From positions 3,996,001 through 4,060,000 of the forward strand of contig NZ_CP118605.1 in assembly GCF_029869925.1 (NCBI RefSeq): a stretch of DNA of 64,000 nucleotides, read 5' to 3'. This DNA is from Microbulbifer bruguierae. GTDB taxonomy: Bacteria; Pseudomonadota; Gammaproteobacteria; Pseudomonadales; Cellvibrionaceae. Shown piece by piece: positions 43,306-51,662 of the stretch. Every line of letters starts with the position of its first letter. Positions within the stretch are counted from its first letter, which is position 1. The notes under the pieces were generated by a model that saw only the letters and a program-made list of their open reading frames with translations, searched no databases and was not told the origin of the DNA. A program made the translations under genes and the position numbers.

Positions 43306-44427
43306 TTAGTTAGACGCGGGTGACAAGAGAGTCAGGTTGGGATCGCTGTTGTCCTGGGTTAGACCAAGGGCTGCGGCGATGGCCGACAGGGTATTTTCCG
43401 GGTCGGTCAGTTCGAAAGTGCCGGACAGAGTCTGTTCCCGTACATCGGAGGCGGCCGCTGCGGGAACCTTGAGGTAGCGGTTGAGTTCTTCCAGAGCCTC
43501 GTTGAGCGGGGTTTCGTCGAACACCAGCTGTCCGCGGGTCCAGTCCAGGGCCTCTTCCGGTGAAGTGCGGGCCACGTCGGAAAGGCCACTGCCGGAAACA
43601 CTTACTTTCTGGTTGCGGGTCAGTTTGACCGCTTCTGGCTGCAGGCCGCTGGCGGAGTGGGTTTCGCTTACGGCAACCACACCCTCGGTCACAGAAATTC
43701 TGGTGTTATCCGGGTTGCGCTCGATATTGAATTGGGTTCCCAGTACGCGAATGTTGGCAGTACCTGCGGCCACGGTGAAGGGGCGTGAGGTCTGGCGGGC
43801 CACGTCGAAATAGGCCTCACCACGCAGTAACTGGGTGCGGCGTTGCTCACGACTGAAATTAATGATCAGCTCTGAATTGGTGTTCAGTTGCACCACGGAG
43901 CCGTCCGGCAGGGAAACGGTGCGTGTTTCGCCAATAGCGGTGGTGTACATCTGCTGCTGAAGTGGGGCCTGCTCGAACCATTGGTTGCCGACCCACAGGG
44001 CAATACCGAAGCAGGCCGCAACGGCACTGCCACCCAGCAGCCACTGGGGGAGATACCAACGGGAAGTCTCTGAGTCGGACGGTGCGCTGGGGGTGGGGCG
44101 TGAGGAATGGCGCGGGGATGGACGCGAAGGCGCATTATCTGGCGACACGCCTCGCTTCCGGGTGGGTACACTCTCCGGGTAAAGTTCGTCGAGAGGAAAG
44201 CGGGAGAGAACCCCGAGGTCACCCCAGAGTTCTGCCATTTCGTCGAATGCCTGGCGGTTCGCGGCGGACTCAGACATCCACGCGGTAAAAGCGCGGCGGT
44301 CAGCATCGCTGAGCGCGTCGGAGCGCAGGCGCGCAATCCAGGTACATGCCTGGTCGAGCCTGTCTTCCGCTAGTACTTTTTGTACTTCCTGGGGGATCAC
44401 CGCGCTAATACCTTTTTTTCTTTCCAA
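43306..44427 (-). CDS. FecR-type anti-sigma / signal transducer
   Basis: The 373-residue inner-membrane protein has a cytoplasmic DUF4880-like N-terminal domain (~18-75, WIARLRSDALSDADRRAFTAWM), a Pro/Ser linker, and one membrane helix at ~130-150 (LLGGSAVAACFGIALWV). The periplasmic FecR domain at ~165-265 contains TRTVSLPDGSVVQLNTNSEL, RGEAYFDVA and RVLGTQFNI. An STN-like C-terminal segment (~295-365) ends in ENTLSAIAAALGL. It should hold or activate the ECF sigma factor encoded upstream and receive the signal from the STN receptor downstream. The gap to the receptor is 136 bases. The gap to the sigma gene is an unusually long 392 bases with a palindrome. Confidence 0.92.
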   Translation of the reverse strand: MERKKGISAVIPQEVQKVLAEDRLDQACTWIARLRSDALSDADRRAFTAWMSESAANRQAFDEMAELWGDLGVLSRFPLDELYPESVPTRKRGVSPDNAPSRPSPRHSSRPTPSAPSDSETSRWYLPQWLLGGSAVAACFGIALWVGNQWFEQAPLQQQMYTTAIGETRTVSLPDGSVVQLNTNSELIINFSREQRRTQLLRGEAYFDVARQTSRPFTVAAGTANIRVLGTQFNIERNPDNTRISVTEGVVAVSETHSASGLQPEAVKLTRNQKVSVSGSGLSDVARTSPEEALDWTRGQLVFDETPLNEALEELNRYLKVPAAAASDVREQTLSGTFELTDPENTLSAIAAALGLTQDNSDPNLTLLSPASN

Positions 44428-44510
44428 TAACTTGTATATTTGCCTGCCAGGGATGCCAATCGAGCAATTTGGACATTTCGGAACACGTTAAATTCCGACT
44501 GCACTGTCAC

Positions 44511-44525
44511 GCACCATAATGGTGC
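44511..44525. promoter_or_regulatory. GCACCATAATGGTGC palindrome between fecI- and fecR-like genes
   Basis: A perfect 7-1-7 inverted repeat lies ~84 bases upstream of the FecR start. The rest of the 44428-44819 gap has no recognisable gene. The site suggests that fecR-receptor transcription has its own regulated promoter. Confidence 0.4.
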
Positions 44526-44819
44526 TGAATGTTGGCGCTCAAATCAACGTTCCTGATCTTCCTGTGCAATTTCTGCGATAAAACACCGCAAAATTTAGCA
44601 CAATCTTCTCGCGTAGTCCGTAGTTTCTTGTCCGGATACCGCCGCTTATATGAAAGACGAACGACCGCACTAGTCCCTCAAAAATATTTTTCATTTCGTG
44701 CCGTATTGCGGTGCACGTTTTCTCCGGGTGTGCCAAATGTGGTCACGGCGTGGTCGCGACCATTCTGAAGCGTCAAAAAATGACGTGTTTTGGGGTTTGG
44801 CACAGGAGAGGGGCACCGC

Positions 44820-45350
44820 TCAGGAATAGCTTCCTACTTTCTGTCTACAGGCTTTTAATGCCTGCAGTATGTACTTCTCGACACTGCTCACGGATATGTT
44901 CATTTCCTGAGCGATTTCGGTGTAAGACAGGCCGCGATTGCGATGTAGCAGGAAGGCCTGGCGGGACTTGAGCGGCAGGCTGTCCATAGCGTCGTGAATG
45001 GCCTGCAGCTGCTGGCGCGCAGCGAGCACCCGTTCAGGGGACTGGTGGTCGGCATGCTCGTCGTCTGCAGCAGTGGCGCCTTCGGCGGGCAGCTGCTGGC
45101 TGATGTAGTCAAAATGCAACTTACCGCGACGCAGCTGATCTACCGCCAGGTTGTTGGCGATCTGAAACAGGTAGGCGCGGGGGTTTTCCAGATCCTTCTC
45201 ACTGCTGAGCTTCTGTAGGCGAAGGTAGGCATGCTGGCAAATATCTTCGGCGTCTTCGGTGCTGCGCACAATGCGGGTTACAAAGCGCACCAATGCCTGG
45301 CCGTGATCGGCGAAAAGCTTCTCCAGAAGTGTCTTCCGGGCTTTATTCAT
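44820..45350 (-). CDS. FecI-type ECF RNA polymerase sigma factor
   Basis: The 176-residue protein has sigma region 2 at ~12-80 (LVRFVTRIVRSTEDAEDICQHAYLRL, PRAYLFQIANNLAVDQLRR). Sigma region 4 is at ~112-165 (AMDSLPLKSRQAFLLHRNRGLSYTEIAQEMNISVSSVEKYI). No region 1 or 3 is present, as in all ECF factors. FecI-group factors are released or activated by FecR when the partner receptor binds its ligand, and then transcribe the receptor gene. The neighbouring FecR-like protein and STN-domain receptor on the same strand complete this set. No Fur box was seen upstream, so control by something other than iron is possible. Confidence 0.92.
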   Translation of the reverse strand: MNKARKTLLEKLFADHGQALVRFVTRIVRSTEDAEDICQHAYLRLQKLSSEKDLENPRAYLFQIANNLAVDQLRRGKLHFDYISQQLPAEGATAADDEHADHQSPERVLAARQQLQAIHDAMDSLPLKSRQAFLLHRNRGLSYTEIAQEMNISVSSVEKYILQALKACRQKVGSYS

Positions 45351-45541
45351 TAGTCAGCGGGGTCCCCGTACAGCGCTAGTCAACATTGTTATAAGGCAGG
45401 CGCCGGCAGTTATAACACAGTGACTTGCTGTCGACGAGTGGTCGTTTTGTCACGATAAGGTGACTTTTTCCTCCGTGCACTGCTGAGTCCCCTGTGGGCG
45501 GTGACTTTTGGCGGGTCACTATTCCTGCGCGATGATGCCGG

Positions 45542-45547
45542 TATAAT
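45542..45547 (+). promoter_or_regulatory. TATAAT -10 element before dnaX
   Basis: A perfect TATAAT lies ~140 bases upstream of the dnaX start, without a convincing -35 box. The leader then contains ACCCC/GGGGT around GGTC followed by TTTTGG (45585-45602), a small terminator-like hairpin that could attenuate. No SRP-RNA-like sequence was found in this 337-base gap (45351-45687). Confidence 0.4.
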
Positions 45548-45687
45548 GGCCAGCTTATCAACAATAGCGGCCCGCAGACCTGCGACCCCGGTCGGGGTTT
45601 TGGTCTGTCCTAAATCGCTGGCACTATTTGCCGGCTTTATTGCTGTTCAAATTAGTAAAGCAAGGCACCAGAGGGTGCGGAGTACGA

Positions 45688-47871
45688 ATGAGCTATCAAG
45701 TACTGGCACGCAAGTGGCGGCCGCGGTTATTCCGGGAGATGGTGGGGCAGGAGCATGTGCTCCAGGCGCTGATCAACGCCCTGGACAACAATCGCCTGCA
45801 CCACGCTTATCTGTTCGCCGGTACCCGCGGGGTTGGTAAAACCACCATCGCGCGGATTCTCGCCAAGTGTCTCAACTGTGAAACCGGCGTCAGCTCCGAG
45901 CCCTGTGGTCAATGCTCGGTGTGCCGGGAGATTGCGGATGGGCGTTTTGTTGACCTGATCGAGGTGGATGCGGCGTCCCGCACCAAGGTAGAAGATACCC
46001 GTGAGCTGCTCGAGAACGTGCAATACGCGCCTACCAGAGGGCGCTACAAGGTGTATCTCATCGATGAGGTGCATATGCTCTCCAACAGCTCGTTCAATGC
46101 GCTGCTAAAAACCCTGGAAGAGCCACCTCCCCACGTCAAATTCCTGCTGGCCACCACAGACCCGCAAAAGCTGCCAGTGACGGTGCTTTCCCGCTGTCTG
46201 CAGTTCAACCTCAAGAATATGAGCCCGGAACGGGTCGTTGAACACCTGCGTTTCGTGCTGGAAAAAGAACTGGTGCCTTTTGAAGAAGCTGCACTCTGGC
46301 ATCTGGGGCGTGCCGCCGATGGCAGTATGCGTGACGCCATGAGCCTTACGGATCAGGCCATTGCCTTTGGTGGTGGCAAGATCAGCGAGGCGGAAGTGCG
46401 CGCCATGCTTGGTACCCTGGACAGCACCCTGGTGTGGAAGCTGGTTCAGGCGCTGGCGGACGAAGATCCTTCCGCGCTGTTTGCCGCGGTAAACGAACTC
46501 TCGCAGCAGGCACCAGATTACAGTGCAGCGTTGGCGGAGCTGGCGGCCATTCTGCACCGGATTGCCATTGCCCAGGTGCTGCCGCAGGCCGTTGATAACG
46601 CGCTGGGCGATGCCGAGTTACTGGCGAATCACGCTGCCGCCATCCCTGGGGAAAACATCCAATTGTTTTACCAGATGGCGCTTCTCGCCCGGCGCGATTT
46701 ACCGCTGGCTCCAGATCCCCGCGGCGGTTTTGAAATGGCACTGCTACGCATGCTGGCATTCAAGCCCCAGGGGGTCGCGAATATACCCACCGCGAGCCTC
46801 GCCGGGGCCGGGCAGTCTGTCGCGCCGTCTGCACCGACGCCCGCAGCGGAACCCTCACAGATAGCGCAGGCGCCCCGACAAATTGAAGCATCCGGTCAAG
46901 CTGCGCCAGAACAGCCGTCTCCGCCTCCGATGGAGCAAGCGGCTCCACCGCAATGGAATTCTCCAGAGACCGTGCAGGAACCGATATCTCCGCCGGTGCA
47001 GGATGATGCTCCCCCCTGGTCGGAAGAGCCGCAGTCATCACCATCGAGCGAGCGCTCCTTCCCGTCTGAAGCTCGGCCGGTGCCCCAGGCACAACCGCAA
47101 TCGGACACGCGGCCAGAGCCCGAGCCTGCACCGCAATCGGTGCAGCCAGGGCAAGATACCGTCTGGAGCGAAAGCGGAAAAAAGCCGATAGCTGATCGCG
47201 AGCCGCAACCGATTGCGGTGGAGGCAGCTTTGACGCAATCAGTGGAACAATCGATGGCCGCGCAAGAGGCACCGCCCTGGGCATCTGAACCAGAGTCGCG
47301 CGCTGAAGTCCCGGTTCCAATTGCCACCGAAAATGACAGCGTGGTGGATGAGCGGGTAGCCATGCGCGAGCGATTGCGCCAGCAGGTAGCTGAAGTGCAA
47401 TCCGTCCCGGTTCCCCAGTCCGTTGCGGTGGAGCCCCGGTCGGTATCGCAATCCCGGCAGGCCAGGCCAGAGGCAAGGCTCGATGCCCTGTCGCCGGGCA
47501 GCTGGCCGGCCATGTACCCGCAAGTAGGGGTGGCCGGCATACTGCATTCCATTGCCCAGCACCTGGAGTTGATCGGGCGGCAGGACAATATACTGTCATT
47601 TACCCTCGACGAGTCGTTCAGCAGCCTGTACGACGAAGGTCACCAGCGCCGCCTGGGCGATCAGCTGAGTGACTTTTTCGGGCAGCCACTGACGGTGCAG
47701 ATCCAGGTTGGTCAAGTCCACGGTGGTACCCCGGCGCGACTGATCGCCGCTACCCGTGAAGCACAGTTGCTCTCTGCCCGGGACGCCCTGAACCGAGATC
47801 CTGTGGTGCAGGATTTGCAGGCTGAGCTCGGTGCGCAGCTGATACCGGACTCGGTCGAGTACCTGGGTTGA
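45688..47871 (+). CDS. dnaX: DNA polymerase III subunits tau/gamma (DnaX)
   Basis: Tau, 727 residues, is the clamp-loader ATPase and organiser of the replicative polymerase. Walker A is GTRGVGKT (45-52). Zinc cysteines are at 64, 73, 76 and 79, and Walker B is YLIDEVH near 125. The SRC arginine-finger motif is VLSRCLQFNL. Clamp-loader domain III follows to ~360. A long Pro/Gln/Glu linker spans ~370-610. The C-terminal tau-specific part (~615-727, LSPGSWPAMYPQVGVAG) binds the polymerase alpha subunit and helicase. ATG at 45688 has GGAG upstream. The linker contains an A AAA AAG slippery site (47178-47184) giving a -1 stop, so a ~502-residue gamma form is expected. Followed by ybaB and recR, the normal order. 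Confidence 0.96.
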   Translation: MSYQVLARKWRPRLFREMVGQEHVLQALINALDNNRLHHAYLFAGTRGVGKTTIARILAKCLNCETGVSSEPCGQCSVCREIADGRFVDLIEVDAASRTKVEDTRELLENVQYAPTRGRYKVYLIDEVHMLSNSSFNALLKTLEEPPPHVKFLLATTDPQKLPVTVLSRCLQFNLKNMSPERVVEHLRFVLEKELVPFEEAALWHLGRAADGSMRDAMSLTDQAIAFGGGKISEAEVRAMLGTLDSTLVWKLVQALADEDPSALFAAVNELSQQAPDYSAALAELAAILHRIAIAQVLPQAVDNALGDAELLANHAAAIPGENIQLFYQMALLARRDLPLAPDPRGGFEMALLRMLAFKPQGVANIPTASLAGAGQSVAPSAPTPAAEPSQIAQAPRQIEASGQAAPEQPSPPPMEQAAPPQWNSPETVQEPISPPVQDDAPPWSEEPQSSPSSERSFPSEARPVPQAQPQSDTRPEPEPAPQSVQPGQDTVWSESGKKPIADREPQPIAVEAALTQSVEQSMAAQEAPPWASEPESRAEVPVPIATENDSVVDERVAMRERLRQQVAEVQSVPVPQSVAVEPRSVSQSRQARPEARLDALSPGSWPAMYPQVGVAGILHSIAQHLELIGRQDNILSFTLDESFSSLYDEGHQRRLGDQLSDFFGQPLTVQIQVGQVHGGTPARLIAATREAQLLSARDALNRDPVVQDLQAELGAQLIPDSVEYLG
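47165..47218 (+). other. Candidate programmed -1 ribosomal frameshift signal in dnaX
   Basis: In-frame codons GGA AAA AAG (497-499) contain the heptamer A AAA AAG at 47178-47184, the same slippery sequence as E. coli dnaX. GGAG at 47165-47168, 9 bases upstream, can act as the internal Shine-Dalgarno stimulator. After a -1 slip the ribosome reads GCC GAT AGC then TGA at 47193-47195, ending after Ala-Asp-Ser. Possible downstream hairpins are CGAT/ATCG (47186-47198) and the stronger CCGCAA/TTGCGG (47203-47218). The second is farther away than in E. coli. Confidence 0.75.
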
Positions 47872-47958
47872 GTACCCGGGTTGAGTACCAGGTGACGCTC
47901 AGGGTTATCGCTGTGCCCTGAGACCGCCGATTAAAAAGTTTGATTGAAGGTGATTCCG

Positions 47959-48309
47959 ATGATGAAAGGTTTGGGCGATTTAATGCAGCAGGCCCAGAAG
48001 ATGCAGGCCGACATGCAGGAACGCATGGAAAAAATGCAGAAGGAACTGAGCGATCTGCGGGTTACCGGCGAGTCTGGTGCCGGCATGGTGAAAGTCACCA
48101 TGAATGGTCGCCACGATGTCGTGGATGTGAGCATCGACCAGAGCCTGCTGGGTGAAGACAAGGAAATGCTCGAGGATTTGCTTGCCGCAGCCGTCAACGA
48201 TACCGTGCGGCGAGTGGAAGAGGCTGCGCAGAAAGTGCAGAAAGATCAGATGGGCGGCCTGGCTGCCGGTATGAATCTTCCGGAAGGATTCAAATTCCCG
48301 TTCGGTTGA
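47959..48309 (+). CDS. ybaB: Nucleoid-associated protein, YbaB/EbfC family
   Basis: This small DNA-binding dimer of 116 residues has a Gln/Met-rich first helix ([23 protein letters not shown]) and the core [16 protein letters not shown]. The second helix is [21 protein letters not shown], and the conserved end is GFKFPFG. AAGGTGA lies 6 bases before ATG 47959, which is preferred over the TTG at 47944. It follows dnaX by 87 bases and precedes recR, the standard bacterial arrangement. A terminator between ybaB and recR at 48404 limits read-through. Confidence 0.94.
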   Translation: MMKGLGDLMQQAQKMQADMQERMEKMQKELSDLRVTGESGAGMVKVTMNGRHDVVDVSIDQSLLGEDKEMLEDLLAAAVNDTVRRVEEAAQKVQKDQMGGLAAGMNLPEGFKFPFG

Positions 48310-48403
48310 TTTGCCGTAAATTGGCTGCTAGTTGGCCTCTAGCTAATTGGTCTCTTTCTCCAATTGATTGTCACGAAGAATTACCAAGCCCTTTATTGAT
48401 TTC

Positions 48404-48426
48404 AGGGCCCTGAAGGGGCCCTTTTT
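48404..48426 (+). terminator. Terminator between ybaB and recR
   Basis: AGGGCCC and GGGCCCT form a perfect 7-bp stem with a TGAAG loop, followed by TTTT. It sits only 16 bases before the recR start, so recR depends on read-through. Confidence 0.8.
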
Positions 48427-48441
48427 AATTGAACGCAAGCT

Positions 48442-49044
48442 ATGTTCAGCCCCCTTATTGAAGACCTTATCCGTGCACTGCGCTGCCTGCCGGGCGTCGG
48501 CCCCAAGTCTGCTCAGCGCATGGCCATGTACCTGCTGGAAAAAGACCGCGACGCTGCCGGCCTGCTGGCCAGCTCACTGCAACAGGCGGTGGAAAAAGTC
48601 GGTCGCTGCAGTCGCTGTCGGACGCTGACAGAACAGGATATCTGTTCCCTGTGTAATAACAGCCGTCGCGATCACTCGCTATTGTGTGTAGTGGAAACCC
48701 CGGCGGATGTACTTGCCATTGAGCAGGCTGGCAATTACCACGGCCTCTATTTCGTACTGCATGGACACCTGTCTCCTATCGACGGCGTCGGTCCTGCAGA
48801 CCTGGGGCTGGATCTGCTCGGCGAGCTTTTGGGGGATCAGGAGAATGGCGGCATCCGCGAGCTGATTATTGCTACCAACCCCACCGTGGAAGGCGAAGCG
48901 ACGGCACAATTTATCGCCGAGCGTGCGCGGGCCCGCAGTGTGGCTGTCAGCCGCATTGCCCATGGCGTGCCTATTGGCGGCGAACTGGAATACATCGATG
49001 GCGGCACCCTGGCGCACGCCTTTAACAGCCGGACGGTGTTGTAA
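48442..49044 (+). CDS. recR: Recombination mediator protein RecR
   Basis: RecR acts with RecF/RecO to load RecA at single-strand gaps. The 200-residue protein has the helix-hairpin-helix [14 protein letters not shown], a zinc finger at ~57-72 ([16 protein letters not shown]), and a Toprim domain ([36 protein letters not shown]). The family C-terminal motif is [25 protein letters not shown]. No strong Shine-Dalgarno is visible; translation may be modest. Its TAA shares a base with the rnd start (TAATG), so the two are coupled. Confidence 0.96.
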   Translation: MFSPLIEDLIRALRCLPGVGPKSAQRMAMYLLEKDRDAAGLLASSLQQAVEKVGRCSRCRTLTEQDICSLCNNSRRDHSLLCVVETPADVLAIEQAGNYHGLYFVLHGHLSPIDGVGPADLGLDLLGELLGDQENGGIRELIIATNPTVEGEATAQFIAERARARSVAVSRIAHGVPIGGELEYIDGGTLAHAFNSRTVL

Positions 49045-50192
49045 TGCCTGAACAATCGAGCAGCCCGCAAAAGCATCTGGTAGACACCACGCCCATCTGG
49101 GTCGACAGCAGCGAGCAGCTGGCAGAACTCTGCGCGCGCTGGCGCACCCAGAGCGCGGTGGCACTGGATACCGAGTTTATGCGCAGCCGAACCTTTTACC
49201 CGTTGCCGGCACTGGTGCAGGTAGGCGACGGCAAACACTGTTACCTGATCGATAACCTCGCCATTGACAATCTGGAGCCGCTAAAGGCGCTGCTTCTGGA
49301 TACCAGCGTGGTCAAGATCATGCATTCCTGCAGCGAAGATCTGGAAACCCTGGGCCGACTGCTGGGCGCGGTTCCCGAACCGATTTTTGACACTCAGGTC
49401 GCCGCTGCAATTAGCGGAATGAGCGCGGGACTCGGCTACGCCGCAACCGTGCAGCAGATGTTGCAGATTGAATTGCCCAAGAGTGAAACCCGTTCTGACT
49501 GGTTGCAGCGGCCGCTGAGCGAATCCCAGAAAAATTATGCGGCGCTGGATGTGGCCTGGCTGCCACTGATCTACGGCATGCTGTTGAAGAAACTGCGGGA
49601 GCAAGACCGATTCGAGTGGCTGCGGGAAGACTGCGCGTCTATTGTGCGCGCGGCCCGCGAAACTGAGCCGCCGGAGCTCTATTACCTCAAGGTCAAGGGC
49701 GCCTGGCGGCTGCGCGCCAACCAGCTCGCGGTATTGCAGGACCTTTGTGCCTGGCGCGAACGGGAAGCGCGCTTGCAGGATGTCCCGCGCAATCACCTGC
49801 TGAAAGAAAATATCTGCCTGAGTCTTGCCCAGGCGATGCCGAAATACCTCGCCACGTTGGCGCAGCCGGGGCTGGAAGGCAAAACACTGCGCAAATACGG
49901 CGAGACACTGTTGCAGACAATTACCAGCGCCAGTGAGCGCACGGATCTGCCGCCGCGCCTGCCATCGCCACTGAACCGCGAGCAGGGCGAGCAGCTCAAG
50001 GCACTGCGCAACTGCGTCGCGCAACTGGCTGAAACTGCGGGGCTGCCGGCTGAAATTCTGGTGCGGAAAAAAGAGCTGGAAACCCTGGTTCAGTCACCGC
50101 AGCCCAAACTGGAAGGCCGTCTCACAGGATGGCGCCGCGAGATCGTGGGCGAGCCGCTACTGCAACAACTGAATGCCCTGAGACATAGCTGA
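49044..50192 (+). CDS. rnd: Ribonuclease D
   Basis: This 382-residue 3'-5' exoribonuclease processes tRNA and other small RNAs. The DEDD exonuclease domain starts with AVALDTEFMRSRTFYPLPALVQVGD, continues with MHSCSEDLETLGRLLG and FDTQVAAAISG, and ends with the ExoIII motif YAALDVAWLPLIYGML. An HRDC domain at ~210-290 follows (NQLAVLQDLCAWREREARLQDVPRNHLL). A second HRDC-like helical part completes the length typical for RNase D. Overlaps recR by one base and ycgL by one base (TGATG), so translational coupling runs through three genes. Confidence 0.95.
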   Translation: MPEQSSSPQKHLVDTTPIWVDSSEQLAELCARWRTQSAVALDTEFMRSRTFYPLPALVQVGDGKHCYLIDNLAIDNLEPLKALLLDTSVVKIMHSCSEDLETLGRLLGAVPEPIFDTQVAAAISGMSAGLGYAATVQQMLQIELPKSETRSDWLQRPLSESQKNYAALDVAWLPLIYGMLLKKLREQDRFEWLREDCASIVRAARETEPPELYYLKVKGAWRLRANQLAVLQDLCAWREREARLQDVPRNHLLKENICLSLAQAMPKYLATLAQPGLEGKTLRKYGETLLQTITSASERTDLPPRLPSPLNREQGEQLKALRNCVAQLAETAGLPAEILVRKKELETLVQSPQPKLEGRLTGWRREIVGEPLLQQLNALRHS

Positions 50193-50482
50193 TGAAAATT
50201 CTGTGTGATATTTACCGCAGCCCGCGGGAAAGTGAAATGTACCTGTATGTGGAAAAGCAACAGGGAATGGCGGCGGTGCCGGAAAAACTGCAAACACTGT
50301 TTGGCAATCCGGTACTGGTTACCACGATGCTGCTGACCGCAGAGCGCAAGCTGGCACGTGCAGATGTGGAAAAGGTCATGAACGCGCTGCAGGATCAGGG
50401 CTACTATTTGCAGATGCCGCCGGTGGTCGATGACGAAATACGGGCGATTGCCGCGCAGAACAGCAAGCTTCCCCGTCGCTGA
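50192..50482 (+). CDS. ycgL: YcgL domain protein
   Basis: This 96-residue protein belongs to the YcgL family of conserved gammaproteobacterial proteins of unknown function. Hallmarks are the start [21 protein letters not shown], the middle [17 protein letters not shown], and GYYLQMPP near the end. YcgL commonly accompanies rnd and ycgN, as here. The start overlaps the rnd stop. The last 15 residues are variable. Confidence 0.92.
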   Translation: MKILCDIYRSPRESEMYLYVEKQQGMAAVPEKLQTLFGNPVLVTTMLLTAERKLARADVEKVMNALQDQGYYLQMPPVVDDEIRAIAAQNSKLPRR

Positions 50483-50532
50483 GGCGACAGTATCGAAGTG
50501 AGCATGTCGAGGCAGAGCGGGAGAAGGCCGTT

Positions 50533-50988
50533 GTGGTAAGCCAAAGACCTTTCTGGCAGCGCAAGACCCTGGCGGATATGACGCCGGCGGAATGGGAATC
50601 CCTGTGCGATGGCTGTGGCCGCTGCTGCCTGCACCGGCTCGAAGACGAAGACACAGGTGAGGTTTATACCACGTGTGTGTCCTGCAAATTGCTGGATACC
50701 CATAGTTGCCAGTGCACGGATTACCCCCGGCGCAAACAACTGGTGCCAGACTGTATCCAGCTGACACCGGCCGATGCGGTCAGTTTTACCTGGCTGCCGG
50801 CCACCTGTGCCTACCGCACACTGGCGGAAGGGCGACCACTGGCGAGCTGGCATCCGCTGGTGTCTGGGGATCCTGCTTCCGTGCATGCGGCAGGTATATC
50901 GGTACAGGACAAGGTGATCAGTGAATCCGAAGTGCATCCGGATGATTATCAGGATCACATTGTTATCTGGGTCGATGACGTCGGCTAG
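50533..50988 (+). CDS. ycgN: YcgN-family cysteine-cluster protein (UPF0260)
   Basis: This 151-residue protein has the YkgJ-type cysteine cluster CDGCGRCC near residue 28, [14 protein letters not shown] near 52, and a further [14 protein letters not shown] stretch. Eight or more cysteines in this pattern suggest zinc or iron-sulfur binding; the role is unknown. The GTG start has a GAGAAGG-like purine run ~6 bases upstream. The conserved C-terminal half ([21 protein letters not shown]) matches the family. It lies 50 bases after ycgL, likely in the same unit. Confidence 0.9.
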   Translation: MVSQRPFWQRKTLADMTPAEWESLCDGCGRCCLHRLEDEDTGEVYTTCVSCKLLDTHSCQCTDYPRRKQLVPDCIQLTPADAVSFTWLPATCAYRTLAEGRPLASWHPLVSGDPASVHAAGISVQDKVISESEVHPDDYQDHIVIWVDDVG

Positions 50989-51039
50989 GATTCACCGAAA
51001 TCAACCAACAACCGCAACATTCAGAAGAAAGAAAATACG

Positions 51040-51405
51040 ATGGCAGAAGAGTTCAAATTGGCTTGGGCGGTATACGCCGGTGGGGTAGTGGTATTACTGG
51101 CTGCAGGCTGGTGGTTTATGCGCAACTGGAACTGGTCTTGGCTGCGCAATCTGTTTTTACTGGAGGCGGCCACGTTACTGCTGGTCCCGGCGCGGGGGAC
51201 TACCGCCGATGGCCCTCTGAGTCCGGTATTGCCGCTGTTCGTCTATCAGACAATTTTTGAGGATGAAGGTGCGTCTCCCGAAGTGGCGGCAACGCTGGTG
51301 TTTTCCGCTGCTGGCGCCTTTGCGGTAATGTTGGTGGTCGGCATCATTATGCTGATGATGCGCCGGCGCAAAGACCGCCCCATGACGGAAAATGACCAAT
51401 ACTGA
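51040..51405 (+). CDS. Uncharacterised two-helix membrane protein
   Basis: The 121-residue protein has helices at ~8-27 (LAWAVYAGGVVVLLAAGWWF) and ~85-108 (LVFSAAGAFAVMLVVGIIML). Between them is a periplasmic loop containing LFLLEAATLLLVPARGTT and the acidic FEDEGASPEV. The C terminus is basic then polar (MRRRKDRP). AGAAGAAAG precedes the ATG. I do not recognise a family. It stands at the end of the ycg genes and before a second membrane protein, separated by 257 bases in which I see no signal. Confidence 0.65.
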   Translation: MAEEFKLAWAVYAGGVVVLLAAGWWFMRNWNWSWLRNLFLLEAATLLLVPARGTTADGPLSPVLPLFVYQTIFEDEGASPEVAATLVFSAAGAFAVMLVVGIIMLMMRRRKDRPMTENDQY

Positions 51406-51662
51406 AGTTCACGTGCGCCGGTTATCGGACAGAGCGGTAACTGGCGCCAATCCCCTCCCGCTGTGGCCCAGCGCTACAGCCTAATACCCCGCTAACTGCT
51501 ATATCTAATAGTGCCCGCAACGAGTGCCGGCAACAATCCCGCCCGCCGATGGGCCTACCGATTGCGTGGCGGCGAATGGCTCATCAATGAGCCTGGGCGC
51601 ACGCTTTCATAGCTGACAAATCACAAAAAGTCGTTAACTGCGTATTGGGCGAAGGGACAGGG

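Noticed and set aside
45351..45687. Possible SRP RNA (ffs) or other small RNA upstream of dnaX
   Set aside because: The conserved SRP loop with GGAAGGAAGCAG-type sequence is absent; only a -10 box and a small hairpin are seen.
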